Shown piece by piece: positions 1 to 6,044 of a stretch of 10,712 bases of DNA (positions are counted from its first letter, which is position 1; each line of letters opens with the position of its first letter). This DNA comes from CBCPMX01 sp965120355. Lineage in GTDB: Bacteria > Bacillota > Clostridia > Oscillospirales > Oscillospiraceae. A program made the translations under genes and the position numbers. The stretch lies in assembly GCA_965120355.1 (NCBI GenBank), contig CBCPMX010000007.1:1-10712 (forward strand). Direction: 5' to 3'. A model generated the notes under the pieces. That model was not told where the DNA came from and did not search any database. It was given only the letters and a program-made list of their open reading frames with translations.

Positions 1-1262
1 GCATCCATAAAGGGATACAAGTTCGCCAGATAGCCCTGCGCTGCATAAACGCTGCTGTTTAAACCGTTTAGGCATAAAAGATCCGGACCATCGCCGGACA
101 AAAGATCCATCCGCAGTTGGGTTTCGGCCCGATCCCCATACTGTGCATCATAGTCCAAAATGGAAACGGCGTATTCCGGGTGTTCTGCGTTGAAGTCAGA
201 GACGGCGGTGTAAAGCGCCGTGGGCACAGTAATACAGCCAATCGTCAAGGAAATCTGCGTCTCCGGCCGCTCCGATTGACGCAGCCAGAACAGGCGGTCT
301 CCGGACTCTCCGCTGACCCAGTCCATACCAAAGTAATTGCTGCCTCCTATTGAGGCAAAAACGGAAATATAGTTGGGATTGAGCCCAGCATCCAGGAAGT
401 CCAGCAATGGGACGAGCAGTTCACTCTGGAATGTCCAGCCATATAGAAACTGATTGTCATACAGCAGACAATCATACGCAGTCCCCATCCCGGAGACCAC
501 GCTATAATCACTGTAGGCTTCCGGCAACTGACCGGCGATTGTCAGCGTCTGCTCGCCCACGGTGAAAAACACGATCCCATCGGAAGTTTGGCTCAAAATC
601 ACGGGTGACCCGTCCGCTGTAAACAGCAAATCGGAAAGAGAAGCCTCCGAGGGAATCTCTGCGAGAAGGTCCCCTGCGGTGGAAAACTGAAACAGACCTG
701 TATCCGCCACCAGCAGAAGCTGGTTCTCAAAGATCCCCAGCGCCTGTACGGAACGAGTTTCTGGAAGCAACGCTGAAATCTCTATCGCTTGATCGCCGCA
801 ATGGAGGAACCGAGTTGTGGCCGTTTCTGTCTGGATGGTCTCTAAATAATACACAGTTTCCGAGGCCGTGTCCACCGCAAACGCCTCTGCATACCCGTCA
901 GCTGCAACCTCCAGGGTCTGCTGGAATTGGAGTCCGTCGGCCGTGTAGGTTTGAACGACAGTTTCCGTGACGTCGCTATTGTAGAAATATCCCAACACGG
1001 CGCAGCCGCCGTCCATGGCGTGAAAGTCGGTTGCCATGGAGATGTCCGTGGGCGTCTGGTGGGTGGCCACATAAAACGGCAGGGTATCGACGTCCTGAAT
1101 GGCAACATCCGGCGCCGGAACAATGGCTCCGATGCTTTCAGCGTGGATTTCGCTGGCTGGCGTCGTGGCGGCAGTTCCGCCGGCCTTTTCCGATTGTGCC
1201 GATGGAGCGCCACAGCCGGATAAGAGAACCGCAAGCAGCAATAGGCATAAGTATTTTTTCAA
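1..1262 (-). CDS. Lipoprotein with propeller-like region and extracellular solute-binding domain (3' truncated by window edge)
   Basis: An open frame of 420 codons runs off the left edge without a stop. I start it at a TTG (1262-1260): a GGGGGG-type Shine-Dalgarno lies about 7 nt upstream and a lipoprotein signal follows at once (KKYLCLLLLAVLLSGC, lipobox L-S-G-C with Cys17). The nearby ATG is out of frame. Residues ~20-50 are a low-complexity Ala/Thr/Ser/Glu linker. Residues ~50-330 contain repeated short strands of the kind LLLVADTGLFQFST and VILSQTSDGIVFFTV, which look like beta-propeller blades. From about residue 333 the sequence changes to TQISLTIGCITVPTALYTAV, then SDFNAEHPEYAVSILDY and GDGPDLLCLNG, the usual opening of an ABC-type extracellular solute-binding domain. 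I infer a membrane-anchored sensor or binding protein on the outer face of the cell. The ligand is unknown and no permease is visible. The reading frame and lipobox are firm; the propeller assignment is by eye. Confidence 0.85.
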   Translation of the reverse strand, partial: MKKYLCLLLLAVLLSGCGAPSAQSEKAGGTAATTPASEIHAESIGAIVPAPDVAIQDVDTLPFYVATHQTPTDISMATDFHAMDGGCAVLGYFYNSDVTETVVQTYTADGLQFQQTLEVAADGYAEAFAVDTASETVYYLETIQTETATTRFLHCGDQAIEISALLPETRSVQALGIFENQLLLVADTGLFQFSTAGDLLAEIPSEASLSDLLFTADGSPVILSQTSDGIVFFTVGEQTLTIAGQLPEAYSDYSVVSGMGTAYDCLLYDNQFLYGWTFQSELLVPLLDFLDAGLNPNYISVFASIGGSNYFGMDWVSGESGDRLFWLRQSERPETQISLTIGCITVPTALYTAVSDFNAEHPEYAVSILDYDAQYGDRAETQLRMDLLSGDGPDLLCLNGLNSSVYAAQGYLANLYPFMD

Positions 1263-1307
1263 TCCGGATCCCCCCTCTGGGCAAACTCTAAAGGATGGTG
1301 AAACCCT

Positions 1308-1345
1308 CTGGGGAGTTGGACATCACGGTGTGCCCAACTCCCCAG
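1308..1345. terminator. Perfect 12-bp hairpin between pdp and the lipoprotein gene (possible terminator)
   Basis: Arms 1308-1319 (CTGGGGAGTTGG) and 1334-1345 (CCAACTCCCCAG) are perfect reverse complements with a 14-nt loop. The hairpin lies about 80 nt past the pdp stop and about 45 nt before the lipoprotein TTG. On the minus strand it is followed only by AGGGTTTCACC, so there is no good U-tract. On the plus strand it is followed by GCTACATTTTATGG, also weak. It may end the deo transcript in a non-canonical way, or be a leader structure in read-through mRNA for the lipoprotein. The rest of the gap (1263-1423) holds a weak TAAAAT -10-like hexamer near 1354 on the minus strand, without a convincing -35. 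Confidence 0.5.
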
Positions 1346-1423
1346 GCTACATTTTATGGAAATTCCGTCACTGCTCATAAGCGTGGGCTGCGCCCAAAGG
1401 GGCTCCCCGCATCCGATTCCCAA

Positions 1424-2725
1424 TCAAACAATGGTGTCGTAGAGCAGCGGCTGCGCCGCCGGCGCTGTTTCGCCGAAAGTCACGGCGCTGCGCACCGCCG
1501 CGTCCGCCTCCGGCAGCGTCTGGGGCCGGTTGGTGTGGAGCCAGGCAAAAATCTGCCCCGCCTCCACAAAGTCTCCGGTCTTTTTCTCCAGAACAATCCC
1601 GGCGGCGTGGTCGATGGGATCCTCCTTTTTGGCGCGGCCCGCGCCCAGAAGCACCGCCGCCGCACCGATCTGTTTGGCATCCATGTGGGCAATCCAGCCG
1701 GAGCGTACCGCCCGGACCGGCTGGATGTGCGCCGCCTGTGCCAGCCTGGCCGGATCCCGCAGCACTGCCGGGTCGCCGCCCTGGGCCTGAACCCAGCGGC
1801 ACATGGTCTCGAAGGCCCGGCCACTGGAAATGCTCTCCAGAACCCGGCACCGGGATTCCTCCGGCGTCCAGCCGCGGCACAGGGACAGCATCTGCGCCGC
1901 CAGGGCCACGCAGACGGTTTTCAGATCTTCTTCGCCGCGGCCCTGGAGCAGCTCTGCCGCCTCCCGCACCTCCAGCGCGTTGCCCACGGCACGGCCCAGG
2001 GGGCGGTCCATGTTGGTCAGCAGGGCGGCCATGTTTCGGCCGTTTCGTTTGCCGATGTCCACCATTTTTTCCGCCAGAGCCCGGGCGTCTGCCTCCGTGG
2101 TTAGAAACGCGCCGGAGCCGACTTTCACGTCCAGCACGATGGACCGGGAACCGGCGGCCAGCTTTTTGGACATAATCGACGAGGCGATCAGCGGCAGGCT
2201 GTCCACCGTGGCGGTCACATCCCGCAGCGCATAGAGCTTTTTGTCCGCCGGGCACAGGTTCCCTGTCTGGCCAATGACGGCCACGCCCACCTCCGTCACC
2301 TGGCGGAGGAAGTCCGCCTCCGGCAGCTGGGTTCGAAACCCGGGGATGGACTCCAGCTTGTCCACGGTGCCGCCGGTGTGGCCCAGACCGCGCCCGGACA
2401 GCTTGGCCACCTTGCCGCCGAGACTGGCCACCACCGGCGCGACGATCAGCGTTGTCTTGTCGCCGACGCCGCCGGTGGAGTGCTTGTCCACCGTCTGTGC
2501 GCCCAGGGCCGACAGATCCACCGTATCGCCGGAGGCGGCCATGGCGTCGGTAAGCGTTCCCGTCTCCCGGTCGTCCATGCCCTGGAAGCAGATGGCCATG
2601 GCCATGGCCGCCATCTGATAGTCCGGGATCTCCCCGGCAGTATAGCCGGCAATCATCCAGCGAATCTCTTCGTCAGACAGCGCCTGGCCGGCCTTTTTTT
2701 GTGCAATCAGTTCCACCATCCGCAT
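1424..2725 (-). CDS. pdp: Pyrimidine-nucleoside phosphorylase (thymidine phosphorylase family)
   Basis: Phosphorolyses (deoxy)uridine and thymidine to the free base plus (deoxy)ribose-1-phosphate, in the cytosol. The 433-residue product begins MRMVELI, like Bacillus Pdp, and is close to its usual length. It keeps the phosphate-binding KHSTGGVGDK (81-90), the family signature SGRGLGHTGGTVDKLE (110-125), and LRDVTATVDSLPLIASSIMS (168-186). The C-terminal alpha/beta domain carries GAAAVLLGAGRAKKEDPID (354-372). I chose the ATG at 2725, nine nt after AAAGGAGG; the frame extends 20 residues further upstream, but that segment is the antisense-like tail of cdd sequence and lacks similarity. The gene is last in the deoC-deoB-cdd-pdp operon and its start lies 53 nt inside cdd, so translation is probably coupled. 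It would supply deoxyribose-1-phosphate to DeoB. Whether it prefers thymidine (DeoA-like) or is broad (Pdp-like) cannot be read with certainty; Firmicutes context favours Pdp. Confidence 0.95.
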   Translation of the reverse strand: MRMVELIAQKKAGQALSDEEIRWMIAGYTAGEIPDYQMAAMAMAICFQGMDDRETGTLTDAMAASGDTVDLSALGAQTVDKHSTGGVGDKTTLIVAPVVASLGGKVAKLSGRGLGHTGGTVDKLESIPGFRTQLPEADFLRQVTEVGVAVIGQTGNLCPADKKLYALRDVTATVDSLPLIASSIMSKKLAAGSRSIVLDVKVGSGAFLTTEADARALAEKMVDIGKRNGRNMAALLTNMDRPLGRAVGNALEVREAAELLQGRGEEDLKTVCVALAAQMLSLCRGWTPEESRCRVLESISSGRAFETMCRWVQAQGGDPAVLRDPARLAQAAHIQPVRAVRSGWIAHMDAKQIGAAAVLLGAGRAKKEDPIDHAAGIVLEKKTGDFVEAGQIFAWLHTNRPQTLPEADAAVRSAVTFGETAPAAQPLLYDTIV

Positions 2726-3164
2726 GGCGGTCCGCCTCCTTTCGTTCCGGCGCCGCGGAGAGCTGTTCCTCGCCGCGGAAGGCATGGGGCAGCAGCTCCG
2801 ACAGGGGTACGGTTTTCAGCTGCCCGTCCGGGCCGCCCATGTGAATGGGGAAGTCCGGCCCACAGAATTCCAGCATCACTTGCCGGCACACGCCGCACGG
2901 TGGACAGAACCCGGCAATGCGGCCCCCCTGTCCCCCAACTACGGCAATGGCGGCAAAGTCCCGCGCCCCCTCGCTGACTGCTTTGAAAAACGCCGTCCGT
3001 TCGGCGCAGCAGGTGGGGGAAAAGGACGCGTTTTCCACATTGCAGCCGGTATAGACCTGCCCGTCCGCTGTCAGCAGGGCCGCGCCCACCCGGAAGCCCG
3101 AGTAGGGCGCGTATGCCCGTTCCATGGCCGCTTTGGCCAATTCTATCAATTCCTTTGGTTCCAT
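2673..3164 (-). CDS. cdd: Cytidine deaminase with extended C-terminus
   Basis: Deaminates cytidine and deoxycytidine to uridine and deoxyuridine, feeding the phosphorylase encoded next. The frame gives 163 residues from the ATG at 3164, preceded by AGGAGG at a short 4-5 nt spacing. Family landmarks are all present: APYSGFRVGAALL (19-31), GCNVENASFSP (40-50), the zinc and proton-shuttle motif CAE (Cys53, Glu55), and PCGVC (Cys90 and Cys93 as the other zinc ligands). The core ends near SELLPHAFRGEEQL at about residue 135, the normal end of homotetrameric bacterial Cdd (about 130-140 residues). The last ~28 residues (SAAPERKEADRHADGGTDC and on) are charged, unlike the family, and are read through the ribosome-binding site and first 53 nt of pdp in another frame. 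The start overlaps the end of deoB by 19 nt. Function is confident; whether the tail has any role is unknown. Confidence 0.95.
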   Translation of the reverse strand: MEPKELIELAKAAMERAYAPYSGFRVGAALLTADGQVYTGCNVENASFSPTCCAERTAFFKAVSEGARDFAAIAVVGGQGGRIAGFCPPCGVCRQVMLEFCGPDFPIHMGGPDGQLKTVPLSELLPHAFRGEEQLSAAPERKEADRHADGGTDCTKKGRPGAV

Positions 3165-4360
3165 GCCGCCTCCTGTCCTCTGCAAGGCTCCTTGCTGCGC
3201 GCAGTTCCAAGTTCCGCAAAAAATGACGTCCCCGGCCCGTCCCAGGCCACGCCCAGAGCCTGGGTCACCGTGGCGGCCACGTCGGCAAAGCAGGTCCGGG
3301 TGCCCAGATTCGCCGGCCGCACGAGGGGACCCGCCGCCAGCAGCGGCACATACTCCCGGGTGTGATCCGTGGAATTGTCCCCCGGATCGCAGCCGTGGTC
3401 GGCGGTGATCAGCACCAGATCCTCCGGTCCCAGCTTCTCCAGAAAAGACGGCAGCCACCGGTCAAATTCCGTCAGGGCGGCGGCATATCCGTCCACGTCC
3501 TGCCGGTGGCCGTAGCGCATGTCGAAGTCCACCAGATTCACAAAGCACAATCCGTGGAACGCCCGGTCCGTCATGGCCAGGGTTTGTTCCATACCGTCCC
3601 GGTTCCCCTGAATCCGGACGGAGTCTGTCAGGCCGCGCCCGGCAAAGATATCCGAAATTTTGCCCACACCCAGGCAGTCCAGCCCAGCGCCGGAGAGGAC
3701 GTCCAGCATGGTTTTCCCCGGCGGCGCCAGCGAAAAGTCGTGGCGGTTGGCGGTGCGGGTGTAGGGCCAGTCACCGGTGAAGGGCCGGGCAATGACCCGC
3801 CCCACGGCATGCGGCCCGGTGAGAATCTCCCGCGCCGTGCGGCAGGCGGCATACAGCTCCTCCAACGGCACCAGATCCTCATGGGCCGCAATTTGAAACA
3901 CACTGTCGGCAGAGGTGTAGACAATGAACTTGCCGGTGGCCAGGTGCTCTCGGCCATAATCCCGGATGACCTCCGTGCCGGAATAGGGACGGTTGCACAG
4001 CACACCGCGCCCCGTGGCCGCCGTGAAGGCGTCCAGCACCTCCTGGGGAAAGCCCGCCGGATAGGTGGGCAGCGGCGAAGGGGAGACAATTCCGGCAAGC
4101 TCCCAGTGGCCGATGGTGGTGTCTTTGCCGCAGGAGCGCTCCGCCATCCGTCCCACGGCAGCGGTGGGATGCTCCACCGGCCCCAGAAAGGCCAGCCCGG
4201 GGACATTCCCCAGGCCCATGGCCCGCAGGTTGGGAATTTCCAGCTTCTCCGACCGGGCCACGGAACCCAGCGTGTTGGCCCCCGCGTCACCGAAGTCCGC
4301 CGCGTCCGGCATGGCCCCGGCGCCCACGGAGTCCAGGACAATCAGAAAGACCCGCTTCAC
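3146..4360 (-). CDS. deoB: Phosphopentomutase
   Basis: Interconverts (deoxy)ribose-1-phosphate and (deoxy)ribose-5-phosphate, linking Pdp to DeoC. The 404-residue protein is in the alkaline-phosphatase superfamily and slightly longer than Bacillus DeoB (about 394). Comparison with the Bacillus cereus enzyme places the two-metal site at Asp10 (VLDSVG), Asp280 and His285 (DFDMRYGHR), Asp321-His322 (TADHG) and His333 (DHTREY), with Thr81 of GKDTTIGHWE as the phosphorylated threonine. All are present, so it should be active. The start is GTG at 4360, in a GTGA overlap with the deoC stop and 9 nt after AGGAGGAGGG. The core appears to end near GPGTSFFAEL; the last ~20 residues (GTARSKEPCRGQEAAWNQRN) form a tail whose codons overlap the cdd ribosome-binding site and start. 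Identity is very secure. Confidence 0.97.
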   Translation of the reverse strand: MKRVFLIVLDSVGAGAMPDAADFGDAGANTLGSVARSEKLEIPNLRAMGLGNVPGLAFLGPVEHPTAAVGRMAERSCGKDTTIGHWELAGIVSPSPLPTYPAGFPQEVLDAFTAATGRGVLCNRPYSGTEVIRDYGREHLATGKFIVYTSADSVFQIAAHEDLVPLEELYAACRTAREILTGPHAVGRVIARPFTGDWPYTRTANRHDFSLAPPGKTMLDVLSGAGLDCLGVGKISDIFAGRGLTDSVRIQGNRDGMEQTLAMTDRAFHGLCFVNLVDFDMRYGHRQDVDGYAAALTEFDRWLPSFLEKLGPEDLVLITADHGCDPGDNSTDHTREYVPLLAAGPLVRPANLGTRTCFADVAATVTQALGVAWDGPGTSFFAELGTARSKEPCRGQEAAWNQRN

Positions 4361-5019
4361 AGGGGCAGACCCTCCTCCTTGACCTGCTTAATCAGCCTGC
4401 TGGCGCCCAGGCGGCTGACGCCCAGGGAGAGGAAGTGGGCCGCGTCCTCCAGGGACTGAATGCCGCCGGAAGCCTTAATCTGCACATTGTCCTCCACATA
4501 GGAGGCCAGCAGAGAGACGTCCTCAAAGGTGGCCCCGCCGGTGGAAAATCCGGTAGAGGTCTTGATAAAGTCGGCCCCGGCCTCCGAAACAACCTGGCAC
4601 ATGCGGATTTTCTCCACATCGTTCAGAAGGCACGTTTCGATGATCACCTTCAGGGTTCGGTGGGCACAGACCTCTTTGACGGCCTTGATCTCCGCCAGCA
4701 GGTCGGACCAGTGCTGATCCTTGACCCAGCCCAGGTTGACGACCATGTCGATCTCATCCGCGCCGTTTTTCAGCGCGTCCACAGTCTCATAGACTTTCAC
4801 CGCCGTGGTGGCATAGCCGTTGGGGAATCCCACCACGGTACATACCGGCATGTTGTCCCCCACATACGCTTTGGCCCTGGCCACATAGGCCGGCGGTACG
4901 CAGACGGACGCGGCGTCGTAGGCAATGGCCTCGTCGCAGAGGGTTTGGATATCCGTCCAGGTAGCTGCCGGATCCAACAGCGTGTGATCCACCTTACTGA
5001 GAATTGCTTTCAATTCCAT
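4357..5019 (-). CDS. deoC: Deoxyribose-phosphate aldolase
   Basis: Cleaves 2-deoxyribose-5-phosphate to acetaldehyde and glyceraldehyde-3-phosphate, the last step of deoxynucleoside catabolism. The 220 residues match the usual bacterial DeoC length. The class I aldolase TIM-barrel landmarks are clear: KVDHTLLDP (9-17), VVGFPNGY (62-69), ADEIDMVVNLG (87-97) with Asp91 as proton-relay acid, the Schiff-base lysine Lys153 in FIKTSTGFSTGGAT, and Lys182 in IKASGGI. It is the first gene of the deo operon. The ATG at 5019 follows AAAGGTG by about 7 nt, and the stop overlaps the deoB GTG by 4 nt (GTGA). An extended -10 promoter lies about 150 nt upstream. No DeoR-type regulator gene or nucleoside transporter is next to it in this window. 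Confidence 0.97.
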   Translation of the reverse strand: MELKAILSKVDHTLLDPAATWTDIQTLCDEAIAYDAASVCVPPAYVARAKAYVGDNMPVCTVVGFPNGYATTAVKVYETVDALKNGADEIDMVVNLGWVKDQHWSDLLAEIKAVKEVCAHRTLKVIIETCLLNDVEKIRMCQVVSEAGADFIKTSTGFSTGGATFEDVSLLASYVEDNVQIKASGGIQSLEDAAHFLSLGVSRLGASRLIKQVKEEGLPL

Positions 5020-5163
5020 AAATTATGCACCTTTCTTTCCTGTTCTCTCCTGATCCATCAAAAGATGAAGTCCTGCGGCGCACGGCGGCGCGGCCCAAGC
5101 CGCGGGCTTTGACTGTTTTGCCAATTTCCGCAGAAGAAACGCGCTGCGTCTTGTGCATCTTAC
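5020..5163 (-). promoter_or_regulatory. Leader of the deo operon with a GC hairpin
   Basis: About 145 nt separate the predicted transcription start (near 5163) from the deoC ATG. The leader has a perfect hairpin, arms 5089-5094 (CGCGGC on the plus strand) and 5099-5104 (GCCGCG) with a 4-nt loop, set in a CG-rich run. A small CATC/GATG hairpin (5056-5067) lies closer to the gene. No U-tract follows the GC hairpin, so a simple attenuator is not obvious. I see no DeoR-like palindrome and no recognisable riboswitch or T-box. This leader, the promoter at 5170-5198 and the terminator at 5282-5313 are all I can identify in the gene-free stretch 5020-5347. Confidence 0.4.
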
Positions 5164-5169
5164 CCATTC

Positions 5170-5198
5170 ATTATAACAGATATTTTCTCAGAAAGGAA
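5170..5198 (-). promoter_or_regulatory. Promoter of the deoC-deoB-cdd-pdp operon (extended -10)
   Basis: Reading the minus strand, TGTTATAAT gives a perfect -10 (TATAAT, 5175-5170) with the extended TGn element (5178-5176). Seventeen nt upstream is only a poor -35 (TTCCTT, 5198-5193), as is common for extended -10 promoters. It faces deoC, and the flanking DNA is AT-rich compared with the rest of the window. The start site would be near 5163. Confidence 0.7.
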
Positions 5199-5281
5199 GA
5201 GAGGAATTCCAGCGCCGGCCCTGTGGCGTAAAAATCTGCCCAATGGGCAATTTCAGGCGCGCTTCTGCGCAGAAACCATGC

Positions 5282-5313
5282 AAAAGGCCGCCGCAGGAGT
5301 CCCTGCGGCGGCC
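5282..5313 (-). terminator. Rho-independent terminator of the redox operon
   Basis: Arms 5286-5297 and 5302-5313 form a perfect 12-bp GC-rich stem (GGCCGCCGCAGG) with a 4-nt loop. On the minus strand the stem is followed at once by TTTTG (5285-5281). It lies 34 nt past the stop of the ferredoxin-like gene, the expected place for the end of that transcript, and upstream of the deo promoter, which separates the two operons. Confidence 0.88.
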
Positions 5314-5347
5314 ATATTTATACTGTGGAGCCTCTGAGGCTGGATGC

Positions 5348-6028
5348 TCAGCCTCTTCTGCGGCGGCGCCCGCCGCCGCCGGCGGCAGCGGAGCCAAAGG
5401 AGCCCACGGGCACGGGAGCCTCGGGCACTCTGGGCTTGACCAGGCCGCTGAACTTCTTGATGGCGCCGTTGGGGCAGGAAGACAGGACTTCCGCCGTCTT
5501 CAGGCCGCTGTCGTCCACCACCACGGAGATCATGCCGTCGCCATAGGCGATGGCGCCTTCGGGCGCGGCCTTGACGCAGTCGTGGCAGCCTTTGCACAGC
5601 GCGGGGTCGATGTACACGGAGTAGTAGGCCGGGCAGACCGCCGCGGTGCAGCGGTGCCGGCGGGCGTGGAGCTCCCACTCCTCGGCATAGTTGTCCATGG
5701 AGGCCAGCAGCAGTTCCGCCACCTTCTTGGTGTTGGGGCAGCCCACGGTCTTCATGGCGTCCAGGACCTCCCGCAGCAGGGACAGGTCGTCGCTGCCGGC
5801 TTCGCCGTTGGTGATGTCCTTGAGCATCAGCTCAATCTGCCACAGGCCGTCGCGGCACATGACGCTTTTGCCGCAGGCTTCGGCCCGGGCGGCGGCCACA
5901 ATGCCCTTGGCCCAGTCCACGGGGCAGACGTCCTCGGGCTTGTTGAGAATCACGGAAACGTCCGGGAGCTTGTCGGCCCGCTCCTGGCAAAGCTGCTTGT
6001 TGGTTGCAAGCAATTCCTTGTTGATCAT
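5348..6028 (-). CDS. NuoF/HydB C-terminal-like plus monocluster ferredoxin iron-sulfur protein
   Basis: A 226-residue electron-transfer protein, start ATG at 6028 after GGGGAGGG (8-nt spacing). Residues ~36-135 resemble the C-terminal [4Fe-4S] (N3-type) domain of NuoF/HydB: EACGKSVMCRDGLWQIELML (50-69), a four-helix-like stretch, GCPN (96-99), and HRCTAAVCPAYY. NuoF has CxxCxxC here; this protein has Cys52, Ser55 and Cys58, so one ligand is replaced by serine; Cys97 would be the distal ligand. The FMN/NADH-binding and SLBB parts of NuoF are absent. Residues ~138-200 look like a ferredoxin with CKGCHDC (Cys145, 148, 151) and a distant Cys185-Pro, the spacing of monocluster [4Fe-4S] ferredoxins. 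The end is a Gly/Ala linker and RRRRRG. It starts 16 nt after the flavoprotein stop, so the two are probably subunits of one cytosolic complex. The partner acceptor is unknown. Confidence 0.88.
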   Translation of the reverse strand: MINKELLATNKQLCQERADKLPDVSVILNKPEDVCPVDWAKGIVAAARAEACGKSVMCRDGLWQIELMLKDITNGEAGSDDLSLLREVLDAMKTVGCPNTKKVAELLLASMDNYAEEWELHARRHRCTAAVCPAYYSVYIDPALCKGCHDCVKAAPEGAIAYGDGMISVVVDDSGLKTAEVLSSCPNGAIKKFSGLVKPRVPEAPVPVGSFGSAAAGGGGRRRRRG

Positions 6029-6044
6029 GATGAAAACCCTCCCC

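Noticed and set aside
842..1234. A 130-codon minus-strand frame starting at 1234
   Set aside because: It is out of frame with the lipoprotein gene, which has a signal peptide, lipobox and 420 open codons; the product is Arg/Pro-rich shadow sequence.
1368..2255. A 295-codon minus-strand frame inside pdp
   Set aside because: It is an alternate frame of pdp, Gly/Arg-rich, with no family resemblance; the pdp frame carries all conserved motifs.
3362..4459. A 365-codon open frame on the plus strand opposite deoB/deoC
   Set aside because: It covers deoB, whose catalytic residues are all identifiable on the other strand; the plus-strand product has His/Gly/Arg-rich shadow composition.
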